NCBI GenBank assembly: GCA_021307315.1
Contig: JAJSPD010000048.1
Location: 1 to 64,000 of the forward strand
Direction of reading: 5' to 3'
DNA: 64,000 bases
DNA from: Bisporella sp. PMI_857
Taxonomy: Eukaryota > Ascomycota > Leotiomycetes > Helotiales > Helotiaceae
In this document: piece by piece, positions 1 through 10,390 of the stretch
How the letters are laid out: each line of letters opens with the position of its first letter
How positions within the stretch are numbered: position 1 is the first letter of the stretch
Position numbers and translations under genes: made by a program
The notes under the pieces: model-generated
The model's input: only the letters and a program-made list of their open reading frames with translations
Database searches by the model: none
What the model was told of the DNA's origin: nothing

Positions 1-538
1 ATCATGCACCCTCAGCAACACCAAGCATGAATCTACATGTCATCAGGCCTCCAAAGTTGTTGACGAAGGCCGTACATATCGATACCATGCCGAACGAAAC
101 GACAAGTATCGGAATGTATATTCGACCACCGATAATCCTCAAAGCAAGGTTGGAGGGAACCTCGACGAGAGCGTACGAAATGAAGAAGATGGTCAAGGTC
201 CAATTGAAACGGTAGCCGACCAATTGGAGGTCATTCCCCATGCCTTGGATGCGAGCATTCCCAATGTTTGACCTATGCTCAGGTTTAGAACCCGTCGATT
301 CCGAGGAGAAGGGTACTTACCTGTCTGTGAAGAATAGCAAGTAAAGACCAAAGATAATAGGCATCATGTAGAGATCCAAGCGCCGCCGAATTCTTGTCTC
401 GTCATCCTCAGTCCAGGTCATACTATCTGCTTCGCTCTCTGTAATCTCAGCCACCTCCTTTGGGCTGATACTGGCCTCTTTGCTGTCTGATTCCATTGCA
501 GTTGATGCCTGGAGTCTGCCTCTGGTAAAGGTTGACAA
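1..538 (-). CDS. MFS transporter, allantoate permease (Dal5)-like, 5' end only
   Basis: This is the start of a major facilitator superfamily membrane transporter of the anion:cation symporter (allantoate/vitamin permease, Dal5-like) group; the rest lies beyond the left edge. Exon 1 is 321-538. Intron 273-320 (48 bp, GTAAGT donor) joins TDR to SNIGNARIQGM, a hallmark loop after TM1 in this family. Exon 2 continues to position 1 with a TM2-like stretch and YALVEVPSN, then CRFMLGVAEGA near the edge. The N-terminus is acidic and cytosolic (SPKEVAEITESEADSMTW). Start: the ATG at 538; a second in-frame Met 14 codons later is possible. Substrate cannot be told from this fragment. Confidence 0.88.
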
Positions 539-1713
539 CTAATGAGGTTGAAGGAGAGACGAGGGGGACGAGCTGCGGATTTCAAGTCTAATGGAATCCA
601 ACTAGAGTTCGCGATGTGATGCTGAGCTATATAGATTCATCAAATGGAGTAGCGAGAAGCCTAATGTTATATAACTGGAGCAAATTTTTCCGACATAGCT
701 ACTATTGGCAGTCAAACCTCGATATATCGCAAGCTTAGAATTTGCGTTAGAATTCCGATATATAAAAAATTTCGATATAAGAAGGTCCTACTTGAGTGGT
801 AATATACCAAATTATACTATCACACATCACGTGTTTACATAAAATCTGCATAATATTTATTTTTGTATCAGAAGCTACTTAAAATTCCTTACGCCCCATT
901 CCAATCTCAAAATAGCGAGCATTCCAATACACCTAACCCAAATATAAAGAATCTAGGGTTTCATTCCGGGATGTGAGGAATTCGATACAGCGAAAGTTTG
1001 GCTATACTTTGAAATCCATTATCTTTAAAACACCGTACTTAACATGCTCAATACGAAGAGAGGATATACCTAGGATATGATTGTGTTGTAAGGCTAATTC
1101 ATCAGCCAAAGGTAATTCTTTAAGGGCTCTACTTTTGGTCTCCTCAGCTTTGCCATTTTATTTTCCGTAGGGCTATATTTGTAGAGCTTTGTGGGAGAAT
1201 ATCAATGGGGAATCAAACCGACCCTCGATAGGAATCATAATGTATGCAGCTTGATGGTTTCAACCCCAGTGCACAATTGCCAAACTGTATGCTTTTAAGT
1301 GTGAATTTTGGGCTCTTTCCATTAATTAATATGGGCCCGTGAATGTTGTTACCAGCGATCAAGCCTCGGAGGTATCCTATGCATGCTGCGAATCTTCGCG
1401 CAATAAGACGTATATCATGTAAGCAACGCGGCTTAAAGCACAAATCCCAAGTTATACACCCTCCACGCGATATTTAAAATACAAATCTGTTAAGCAAAAG
1501 AGTCTCAAGCCTAAAGACCATGTTGGGCGCAATAAGGCACAGACTTTACCAGCAGAATGCTTCTTGGCAGCTGGCATGGGGATGTAATAGTCTGCTTCGC
1601 TACTTGGCTGCATTCTTCCATTGCTCAACTACATATAATAGCTACTGTGAGATTACGAGGGATTTCTTTCTTTAGGCATGGGAACAGAACCGTAGTCCCT
1701 CTCCCTCCCATTT
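539..1713. other. AT-rich intergenic stretch, no gene seen
   Basis: No ORF here resembles a protein. The stretch holds the promoter of the MFS transporter near 540-700 and a decayed inverted-repeat element at about 707-1004, listed separately. The remainder to 1713 shows nothing I can name. Confidence 0.6.
707..1004. mobile_element. Degenerate pogo/Fot1-like MITE relic
   Basis: The left end (707-730) reads GGCAGTCAAACCTCGATATA. The right end (981-1004), reverse-complemented, reads TAGCCAAACTTTCGCTGTAT, so the ends match imperfectly around AGYCAAAC. TIRs of the form CAGTCAAACCTCGATATA are, from memory, typical of pogo/Fot1-type DNA transposons. The interior is about 300 bp, AT-rich and without a transposase, and repeats the CGATATA motif near 756-779. 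I infer an old non-autonomous element; TA target duplications are not clear. Confidence 0.4.
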
Positions 1714-2680
1714 CTAATCCTCTACACTAATCTGTGCAGCGACTCCCGTACCAGCAAGACCCGCCATATTCATAGTATTCGCTACGAACTGGAACATTAT
1801 TCCCGCATCACCACCCACAAAAACCCCTGGAACGCTTGTCTCATTGAATGGAGGATTCGCTTTGATGAGGTCCTGCTCCGACTTTTCCAGACTGAGCTGC
1901 CTGACCCATGGCCCGTTCAGCTCTCCTTTCGGCTTGTGGGTGATGAACCTTTCTATTTTCAAGGTTCCATCCGCAAGCTCGACTGTCACTTCTGAGCCTG
2001 TAGCGCCTTTCACAAACTTCTCGATTGCTCATGATTCCAGGCTGACGTTTCTAGCGGTTTTGGAAGCGGGTGCAAGGGTCGAAAGTGCTGTTTCTAGAGC
2101 CTGGTAACAGCCACGTTACCGTTCGTGTAGATGGCTGACTTCTCCGTGAGTCTGTTTGTGTAGCCTGCGAGATGTAAAGCGATTGCTGCAGGAGCATAGT
2201 CGTCGATGGCTAGGACGTCAGCGGAGGCGCCGCCGCGTTCTTCATATCCGTGGCAGAAAAGACAGTGATATCTTACAATATGTCAGCGCCGGAACTCTTC
2301 TTGCCCCTGGTTCAAAGAGGACGATTAGAAAGAGAGGATTCTCTTACATTCCTTCGACCCAGCACTGCTCGTAACCGGGAATATCCACCTTGATTTTCTC
2401 TAACATCACAATCTCTGCATCGACAAACGTATTCGTCGAATAATACGTTAGCAGGTGCGATTTCGCGTTGTAGCGGAACTCAGTTGGGGATGCGTGGTCC
2501 CATGTTACGACATTGTGCATATGAGAAGTAGGCGTTGCGGAAGGTTTCTGAGGAGAATATCAGGCACGGCACTTGAAGGCGTGAGAGAGTCGTTGCGGGG
2601 GCGAGACCTGCTGGCCCAGCGCCCAGGATAAGAACATCGATGGGAGAAAGTGCGGATGTGTCTGGTGTGGATATCCTTGA
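1714..2680 (-). pseudogene. Broken thioredoxin-reductase-like FAD oxidoreductase (GliT type)
   Basis: The remains of a two-domain pyridine-nucleotide-disulfide oxidoreductase like GliT and other fungal thioredoxin-reductase-like proteins can be followed in order. They are VLILGAGPAGLA (FAD Rossmann motif, about 2610-2640), HNVVTWDHASPTEFR, TNTFVDAEI, IPGYEQCW, a spliced YHCLFCHGYEERGG with the redox CxxC, then SVPGVFVGGDAG and the C-terminus at 1714. Three lesions are visible. About 40 residues that normally lie between FVDAEI and the PGY motif (the second ATG-type motif) are missing. The frame shifts by one base near 2105. A TGA at 2029-2031 sits where Arg is expected, consistent with CGA to TGA. 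The start could not be fixed. Such enzymes often sit in secondary-metabolite clusters, and the neighbouring fatty acid synthase gene fits that. Confidence 0.75.
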
Positions 2681-4156
2681 TGATTTTTATTTGGCAGTGT
2701 AAAAGTACCAATAATCCTGAAAGAGCCAGAGGCAAAGAACGATCCCTCGTTCTTTTGTTGGTTCTGATGTAGAGTGGGAAAATATATCTCATGAGACAGC
2801 ACAGTGTTGGAAATAGGTACTTACGTATCTCTCATTTAGCAGGTTCTAGGACTCTTGTGCGCATTCTATGTTCACCGAGACCGCTACCCCGCCAGGTATC
2901 CCATATAATATAATTGGGGAATGCTCGCGGCCACTGTCAACAGTTGGATTCGATTCGTCCTGATGTAGTTGGGAACCACGAAGCTCGGAGACATGTAAGC
3001 ATCGCTAAGCCCGAATGAGAATTTTACGTGAAGTGCGTTCAGTTCTGCGCTTGCAGTAACGGATCATTTGAATCTGTTAAAGCAAAAAAATCAACATTTA
3101 CCTGAGGAAAACGTGACAGGTGCATTAATGGACTACAAGCCAGACTCGTTAAATTTGTATGAGAGTATTACACCAAGCAGTGTAGCACGCGGACCTACAC
3201 CCTCATCTCTCTTTTTCTCTATGTCCGTGCTATCTAATTTCCTGGGCATATGCTAATTCTTTCAACTCTACCATAAACTTCTTGGAGCTTTCAGAAATTT
3301 CTTTCGCATTCACTACTTTTGCGGCGTAATCCTGGCTATATATAGTGACCAAGAGGCCCCCGTACATACCTTACCGATACGATGACGAGATATTTCAGGA
3401 TGAGTTCACACTTGGTGTATTAGTAAGTCTCCCAAACGAAATAACGCTGTTGAATGCTAGAAATCTTGTTTGAACTATGGCGAAACGAGGGGGCTGTTTC
3501 TGCGACTTCAGCAAATTTAGCATGCCTGTAGATTGACTATGCAAAATCGAATAGGTAATATAGTAGCCCACGTAGAATTCTATTGCCAGATTTTGGAATC
3601 GTAAGGAGGAACATGTTGGCGGGAGATTGCCGATGGGGGAGGTACTGAGAAAGGCGGTTGCGGCAGAGGATTGGACCCACCACCAGGAAAGTCCTGTTGA
3701 CGGTAAGTTTTAAAGAGCTGGAAATTCAAGGCATAGCCTGTGAACTTCGGATCATTCTCCCTCTGAACGTAGTCTTTAGATAATTCGCGCAAGGTTGTCG
3801 GAGCGGTAACAGACACAAGGCTAAACTAGATGTAGGAGCTTCAAGTTATCACTTGATATCTCATAAGTGAGATGTATCTAGAGCTTTATCAGCTAGTTTA
3901 GTGTAGTGCATCTGAGCAAATTTGTTGAAAGAGACTTGGATATCTTGCAAAACCGAGAGCGAAATAAAGACATTGATAGAAAAGTAATAAACGTAATAAC
4001 GCCAATGAATATGCCCCCAATATGCTGGCACGTGCAATGCTCCAGCCTGAAAATCCTTTAGAACGCCAATGTGAAAACATTTTGGATATGTACAAAAAAA
4101 ACATAATGAAATGTACAGAAAGAGACATATGAGATATACTCAGAGCACTCACGCAT
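2681..4156. other. Intergenic stretch with one unconvincing short ORF
   Basis: No recognisable gene. A 78-codon minus-strand ORF at 3580-3816 (starts MSVTAPTTLRELSKDYV) has a protein-like N-terminal half and a Pro-rich tail, but no homology I recognise and no splice support. The terminator of the FAS beta gene must lie just left of 4157. Confidence 0.4.
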
Positions 4157-7100
4157 CTACCTTCTGGTTTCATAACCATCCCAATTCTTCAGAACCTTAT
4201 CAATATATTCACTTCCCGTGACCTTTTTCAGCTCCTCGAAGTCCGCTTTTTGAATGCCAAATGGCTTGCCCGTGATATTGGGGATCCATTTCCCCACAAG
4301 TTTGCTCGCATCCACTTTCTCTTTCTTGATCATGCCTCGCAGGAAGTTTCTGTATGAAGCAATGTTCTTTTCCAAGAAGGAGGAGTGGAATGGGACGTCA
4401 ATTTGCTTCAGCGGCACAGTCGCTGGGCCACGTTCATAGTCAAGAGGTTTTGGCTTTGCTTCTGTTGCCACAGCCAATATGTTAATCAGCGATGTGTAGT
4501 CTGTGGCAGACAGTTTAGAAGGGCTGATTCGTTTCGCAATCAAGTGATTGGCAAGATCCGTGATGAGAGATAATGCTCGAATTTCTCCAGCGCAGATATA
4601 CTGCATATCCCGAATATTGAAATTCACAATCTCAACTAACCATCCTGTCTGCTCTCCAATTCGATCTACCATATCCCTAAGGGCAGTTTCGTCGCAGGTT
4701 GGGATTTTGCTTGGATTGATGGCACACATGGAATATTCGGAACGGCCATTTGCATCTCGATCCACATTCAATTGCATTGCGAGTCCACGAAAGAATGTGA
4801 TGGCGACAGGGACCTCGATAGGCAAAATACCACCTCCAAGAGCTGCAAGGGCAGAGTATTCGCCAAGGGAGTGGCCAGCGAAAGAGGCATCCGGAGCCAC
4901 GAGACCTTTGGAGGCCATATCCTCGAATAATGCAATTTCCATTAGGGTAAGTGCAGGTTGAGTGAATTGTGTAGCCGAAAGAAGTCCAATGGGAGAGCGG
5001 AAAGTGTACGATTTGGAGCGAAGGGTAATCTCTGGTAGGAGACGAGTAGTTATGGGGGTACCATCTGGAAGGGTTGCGTCTTGGCTTAGGTTCATGTAGT
5101 TCTGACGTATACGTTTGCCTTTGGGTCCACCAAAATGGATTGTCAGCTCTTTTGGATCGTTCTTAACGATGTGGGTAAGTGTGAAGCCGAAAGTCTCCAT
5201 AAAATAGTTGTCAGCTCTATCCCATACTACTCGAGCAACTAGACTATGGTCACGCAAGTCCATTCCCATTCCTTTTCTCTGGGATCCCTGGCCGGTGAAG
5301 ACATATGCAGATACCGGCTGATCCACCTGGCATTCTCCTGTGAGCACCAGTTCACTTGTAGCTACTTTTCGAGCTTTGACATTGATTAGCTTCCTGCCAT
5401 TGATCATCGCAACGTGCTGAAATTGGACAGTAAGCTCGTCATTTGGTAATATCATGCCGACAAAGCTCACATTCCAATTACGTACTCGGCCAGCATGATC
5501 ATCGGCCGCCTCAAGAAGAGATCGCACTGCTGCACTTGTCCACATCCCGTGGGTAATAGTGCCTGGTAGGTTCGAATATTGTGCGAAAACGTGGGATACG
5601 TGAATGGGGTTCGTGTCACCGGAAGCATCAGCATATACCTCGTTGGATGCGGGTGCGATAAGAGAGTGAGATTCTCCACTCTCGCACTTAATCTGAATCG
5701 GATTCTTGAGAGGGATAGGTTGCTCAATGACCATGCCGAAATGAACAAGATAATCCATAACTTCGTTACTTGTGACATCCCCGGCTTTGTACTTGATAGA
5801 TCCAACACGAATAGCATGTTGTGATGGTCTTTGTAGCAAGACTTCCCCCGTGGTGCTGATGAGATCGTATGATGCCTTTCCATTGAAATAACCCGTTGTA
5901 GACAGGCGGAACTCAAGACTTTGGTCAATAAGCTCGGTTTCGGGACATTCGATATCAAGTTGTAGCCACGGCTTGGAAGCCAAGATAGCAATATCCGTCA
6001 TACTAGACAATTTAACTTTATAAGGCACTTCTTGTTTAGTCTCAAACGTCTCGTCAAAGGACAGATACTTTCCTCTAAAAAGAAAGCGAGAGACAACCTC
6101 AATAACTGGCATGTTTTGTCGCATAATCATTCCAGAAACCTCCACCATGCGACCTGACTCCTGGTTCACTACGGCAGTGACTCTGGACATCGAAAATACG
6201 GTGTCGCCTGCTATAAGGGGAGATGCTCCTGGTACCATCTTAAATTCGTTTGAAAGATGCACAAGCTCTAAAAGATTACCGTCCAAGGCTTCGCAAAAGA
6301 GTGGTTTGGTGATGGCTTTCCAAGCAATTACAATAGCATAGTCGATAGGTGCAACGATCTGTGCCCCAGCACGTCCTGTTGATGATTCTCCACTGTATCC
6401 GATGGAGTGAGCAAACTTTTGAATGGACTCTGGAGTGATAGTCACCGCATCGCCTGTGAAAACCTCGGATGCGTCTACACTAGAATCGTATGAACTATCA
6501 GACCCAAACCAAGTCTGCCAATAGAATTGTCTAACTTTCTCTTTGCGATCAACAAGAACCTCATGAAGAGGCGTGACCCCCACCATTGGATTGAAAGTGA
6601 AATGGATAGGCAAGGCAGTGCTTCCGCTTGTTGGTGAAGGGCGACTCCAGAGACACAAGAGGACTTTGTTGTTCTTGAATCCTACGCTTGCAATAGTCAC
6701 GTATTCGCCTCGCTCAGTGCATGGCTTCTTGAGAGCAACAAATCCGTTGACAGGATCGTTGGGATTTGAGATCTCGACGATATGTCCTGGGACTGGGACA
6801 AATATGTCCTTGACCGGATTTGGTTGATATCGGTTGCCTCTCATGACAGAGTCTGAAAGGAATAGAATCTCGCGCCAATTTCGCCGGGATCCTGCAAGTA
6901 GATGGAGCCATGAATCGGTTACAGGCAAGTCAGAATCGGCTAAGGGAACACGATACACATGTTTCTCCTCCGTCTCTGACACAGTCCACTGGTGGAACTT
7001 CGAGATGGCATCCAATGTCGACGCCTTGTTTCCACGCCTCGTCCAAGAAAGAGTCGCGCCTGGTGCTACTGAAATCAAGTCGCACTGATCAGCAGTCAAG

Positions 7101-10100
7101 CGGTTGATATGGCCATGGTTGATTCGATCCATGATGGTTTGGATGGTCTCGTCCATGCTTATGGAATATTTTGCAGCGACCGGCCCGTGTAAGATGCAGG
7201 TTCTTTCTACGTCTTGATCAACGACAGCATCCAAGTCTTCAGATTGCCAGAGAGAATCCTTCTTGAAGTATGTCTCGAAATTCTCATCTAGAATAGGAAT
7301 GAAGGGAACCGGCTTTTGACCGCGACGACGACAGAGCTGCAAAAAGTATTCAACATCTTGCGAGCTGATTAGTTGATCCCGAGCTTTTGGATAATCATTG
7401 AAAACAAGGTCAAGAATCTGTTGCGGAAGATCTCGGCTTGTGGTGATTCTTATTTGAAGCGAGGAATCTTTGGATCTGCTGAACCGCTCTTCAATGCGTC
7501 TAATAAAATCCAGAGCAAATCTCTCATAGGATGAATCGATCCACTCCCATTCTCCCGTTCGATTTACCAGCAGAAGGCTGATAGTACGGCTCAAGATTTC
7601 CTCATAGGTCATGTCCTCTAATTCCACTGGTTGCCCGTCAGAATCTTTTCCGAACCAGACTCGCTGAAAGTCAGTATTTAGCTTATTTACTATGTGCTGC
7701 TGGTTCTTCTTAAGAGCCTCGAGGCGAAGTGCTGATGGAAGCTTGAAAATCATCTGATCCATTTCAGACCAGAATTTAGCGCCGCGAGTAGCCAACATAT
7801 GCATTGGTTCGCCCATCTCTGAGATGACCGTCACGACACCCCCAGCGCCATTTGGCCCTTTGTAGGTCTTCTCCCATTCATGCTCGGGGACGCCAGGAGT
7901 GTTAACAATGGCAATCTTGGCAGCATGGCTAGTGTGCGCTTCTCTTGCAATCATTAATCGACTCCCAAACAAGCACCCATCGAAGGGCATCTTCTGGTGG
8001 CCGAATTTCATAGACCAGTCCCCAGTCATATACGGATACGTGTCGTCTGGACCTCCAAACCCACTTCCAGCAACCAGTATCAAGTTTGGGCATTGACGGA
8101 TTGCCCCATATGTTGCCAGAATAGGCTCATGGAAATCTTCATAAGAATGATGACCACCTCCGCGTCCACCTGTCCACTGTAGAATAACAGGAAATGCTGG
8201 GTTTGCCTTTGCAATACTAATCACTGCCTCAATAGCAGTAGCTGACCCAGGCTTGAAAGAGATATGCTTTAGACCAATCGACTTAATATAGCTTTCTGCA
8301 ATCTCAGGCGAAGGAACACCGGCGCCGATCGTAAGCCCATCAATGGGGACACCCTGAGATCGAAGCCTGGCCAAAAGTGGTATCTGCCATGCGATGGCCT
8401 GAGGGCTTGCATAGATCACGTTTATTGTGACTCCCCGACCGATTGGGATAGCTTCCACGAGCTTCAGCAGAGCAGCCTCAAGGTCCGCAGGTCTATGATA
8501 GCCACCAGCTGCCAGCTCAATATGGTAGCCAGCATTCATTGCCGCTGCGACAAAGTCCCAGGCAACTGTTGTAGGTGTCATACCACCAATAATATAAGGC
8601 GGAAGGCCCAAAACTCGAGAGAGTTTGGTATCAACCAAACTCCCAATTGGCGTCTGAATCAATCGGGGAGCGAAAGCTTTTGTCCAGTCACAACCATAGA
8701 TGATGTTATTTGAATGACGTGTGAAGAGCTCGGGCCGATACCCAACGTTCGCACTTGGTCCATCCTGTCTATCTGCAAGAATAGTACGAACACCACAGCC
8801 ATCTTTGTTGCGGCTGGTAAGCATTCCAATGCCGGAGGCTCCCCCGGGTCCAAATTCCAGGATATGAGTAGCGTCCCTAAACTTAGTTGGTAAAGACCAA
8901 TCGACCACTTCTTCCGTGATCATACGAACCATGTCCGGAACAATATTACCATCAGACCGACTGAGGTCTTGGCCAGTTGCCGGATGGTATACTGATATCC
9001 GCAGACTCCGGCCGGTGATAATGATATCCTTCACGTCGTCCAGAATTAAAGCAGTAGCAGGCTCGAGATATTTGCTGTGAAACGGCGCAGTGATCGGAAG
9101 GAAGGAATGCGAGAATACTGGTTTTCGTTTAGAGAAAGGTAATTTTGCTTGACTGATTCCAAATGCAACTTTTGATTGCCTCAGCTTCACGCTCAACCCA
9201 TAGAGAGACTTTGGTGGCCCGGCAATCACAAAATTCTGTGAGTTGTTTATTAAGGCGATAGATACCTGCTCCGATGCCGGGAAGTATGCGTTGGCAGCGT
9301 CGACTTGTTCCTGGACCCTTGACTGTGCCAAGTCACGAACACTTAACATCGGGGTTGGAACTCCTTCTCCTTGTTCTACAGAATCTTTGATCATTGCTTG
9401 CGAGAGCATAGTCTGTGGATACACCTGTTGACTGCGTACACCAATCCAAAACAGCGTTATGATAGCTAGATGAGACATGGCCTCGAAAGAGTCCCAAGAG
9501 TCGGCTGCAGCTGTTACCACTGCAGCTATGATGCCTTGAGAGTGGCCGCTCGCCCCACTCAGATGTCGCCTAAACGTGCATGGGGTCTCAGCTGCGACTT
9601 TACATGCGACCATATAGTTCAGAAGTTGTAGTAAACCGATTAATGGAAAACTGTGCGGTGCTGAAATGAGAGTTTCGGGCGCGGGCGTTGTTTCTGGTAA
9701 CCGAAGCCATGTCAAGATATCCAATGGATGCGAGAAGGTCTTTCGACACCTCTCATCCTTGGATAGGGTTGAAAGGAGCTCTGCCGAAGATGTAAGAAAT
9801 TCTGCGACTAGGTGTGTATATGTTGAGTACAGCTTGCGGATATCATCGAAGTAGGTGGAGGTATTACCCTGGCCTCCGAAAATTGTGTAGAGGTTAACAC
9901 TTCCCTCGTCTGCTGCTCTGAGCAAGGCAGGTATCCTCGAGTCTGGATCTCGTTGAGTAATGCCACAAGCTCTGTAGTAGATGCCGATGATGTCTTCATT
10001 GATCGAAGCCACGTCCTCCTCGTTGGCCAGACAGTGAACATCATCTTGAAGGAGGTACCTCTGCTCAAAGGCAACGAGCACTATGGTAAGGATCTCTGAG

Positions 10101-10390
10101 TCAAGAACATGCTTCTTGGCGTCTGTAATAAATCGAATGAACTTTATTATAAGACCAAGTAATGTCTGTGGTGTGCCTTGGGCCTCATAGAGTTTGGTGT
10201 ATTGCTGGATGAGTTGTGACGACCGGGCATGAAGGGTACTAGGAATCCTGAAGGAGAAATCTAATCCTGCGAGATGAATGGACGCAGTGATGGTGGAGGA
10301 AGCGCGACTACTATAATTCTGGGGAGGTGATGCGCATGGCGTTGTGAAAGGAGTGTCTGATAAGAATGAAATTTCGGATGAGGAAGACAT
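4157..10390 (-). CDS. Fatty acid synthase beta subunit (FAS1/HexB-like)
   Basis: This is a complete cytosolic type-I fungal fatty acid synthase beta subunit, 2077 aa in one uninterrupted frame. Domains in order: acetyltransferase (FGGQGNTSTY near 171, nucleophile GHSQG Ser284); enoyl reductase with FMN-binding motifs (GGMTPTTV, GGRGGGHHSYEDFH near 740, AGSGFGG); MaoC-like dehydratase (DASGDTNPIH near 1588, PGTITHGM); malonyl/palmitoyl transferase (FTGQGSQRKGMGMDL, nucleophile in AGHSLGEYSAL near 1840). The C-terminus has the usual GKWIPNITGKPF and NWDGYE ending. No catalytic motif is missing. Beta subunits work only in an alpha6beta6 complex with a FAS alpha subunit, which is not in this window. 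The N-terminus diverges from my memory of housekeeping FAS1, so a dedicated secondary-metabolite FAS (as HexB or StcK) is possible but unproven. Confidence 0.93.
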   Translation of the reverse strand: MSSSSEISFLSDTPFTTPCASPPQNYSSRASSTITASIHLAGLDFSFRIPSTLHARSSQLIQQYTKLYEAQGTPQTLLGLIIKFIRFITDAKKHVLDSEILTIVLVAFEQRYLLQDDVHCLANEEDVASINEDIIGIYYRACGITQRDPDSRIPALLRAADEGSVNLYTIFGGQGNTSTYFDDIRKLYSTYTHLVAEFLTSSAELLSTLSKDERCRKTFSHPLDILTWLRLPETTPAPETLISAPHSFPLIGLLQLLNYMVACKVAAETPCTFRRHLSGASGHSQGIIAAVVTAAADSWDSFEAMSHLAIITLFWIGVRSQQVYPQTMLSQAMIKDSVEQGEGVPTPMLSVRDLAQSRVQEQVDAANAYFPASEQVSIALINNSQNFVIAGPPKSLYGLSVKLRQSKVAFGISQAKLPFSKRKPVFSHSFLPITAPFHSKYLEPATALILDDVKDIIITGRSLRISVYHPATGQDLSRSDGNIVPDMVRMITEEVVDWSLPTKFRDATHILEFGPGGASGIGMLTSRNKDGCGVRTILADRQDGPSANVGYRPELFTRHSNNIIYGCDWTKAFAPRLIQTPIGSLVDTKLSRVLGLPPYIIGGMTPTTVAWDFVAAAMNAGYHIELAAGGYHRPADLEAALLKLVEAIPIGRGVTINVIYASPQAIAWQIPLLARLRSQGVPIDGLTIGAGVPSPEIAESYIKSIGLKHISFKPGSATAIEAVISIAKANPAFPVILQWTGGRGGGHHSYEDFHEPILATYGAIRQCPNLILVAGSGFGGPDDTYPYMTGDWSMKFGHQKMPFDGCLFGSRLMIAREAHTSHAAKIAIVNTPGVPEHEWEKTYKGPNGAGGVVTVISEMGEPMHMLATRGAKFWSEMDQMIFKLPSALRLEALKKNQQHIVNKLNTDFQRVWFGKDSDGQPVELEDMTYEEILSRTISLLLVNRTGEWEWIDSSYERFALDFIRRIEERFSRSKDSSLQIRITTSRDLPQQILDLVFNDYPKARDQLISSQDVEYFLQLCRRRGQKPVPFIPILDENFETYFKKDSLWQSEDLDAVVDQDVERTCILHGPVAAKYSISMDETIQTIMDRINHGHINRLTADQCDLISVAPGATLSWTRRGNKASTLDAISKFHQWTVSETEEKHVYRVPLADSDLPVTDSWLHLLAGSRRNWREILFLSDSVMRGNRYQPNPVKDIFVPVPGHIVEISNPNDPVNGFVALKKPCTERGEYVTIASVGFKNNKVLLCLWSRPSPTSGSTALPIHFTFNPMVGVTPLHEVLVDRKEKVRQFYWQTWFGSDSSYDSSVDASEVFTGDAVTITPESIQKFAHSIGYSGESSTGRAGAQIVAPIDYAIVIAWKAITKPLFCEALDGNLLELVHLSNEFKMVPGASPLIAGDTVFSMSRVTAVVNQESGRMVEVSGMIMRQNMPVIEVVSRFLFRGKYLSFDETFETKQEVPYKVKLSSMTDIAILASKPWLQLDIECPETELIDQSLEFRLSTTGYFNGKASYDLISTTGEVLLQRPSQHAIRVGSIKYKAGDVTSNEVMDYLVHFGMVIEQPIPLKNPIQIKCESGESHSLIAPASNEVYADASGDTNPIHVSHVFAQYSNLPGTITHGMWTSAAVRSLLEAADDHAGRVRNWNVSFVGMILPNDELTVQFQHVAMINGRKLINVKARKVATSELVLTGECQVDQPVSAYVFTGQGSQRKGMGMDLRDHSLVARVVWDRADNYFMETFGFTLTHIVKNDPKELTIHFGGPKGKRIRQNYMNLSQDATLPDGTPITTRLLPEITLRSKSYTFRSPIGLLSATQFTQPALTLMEIALFEDMASKGLVAPDASFAGHSLGEYSALAALGGGILPIEVPVAITFFRGLAMQLNVDRDANGRSEYSMCAINPSKIPTCDETALRDMVDRIGEQTGWLVEIVNFNIRDMQYICAGEIRALSLITDLANHLIAKRISPSKLSATDYTSLINILAVATEAKPKPLDYERGPATVPLKQIDVPFHSSFLEKNIASYRNFLRGMIKKEKVDASKLVGKWIPNITGKPFGIQKADFEELKKVTGSEYIDKVLKNWDGYETRR

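Noticed and set aside
3580..3816. 78-codon ORF between the pseudogene and FAS beta
   Set aside because: No homology, no splice signals, and a low-complexity Pro-rich tail.
3898..4179. 93-codon ORF overlapping the end of FAS beta
   Set aside because: Overlaps the FAS beta stop in another frame and looks like chance sequence.
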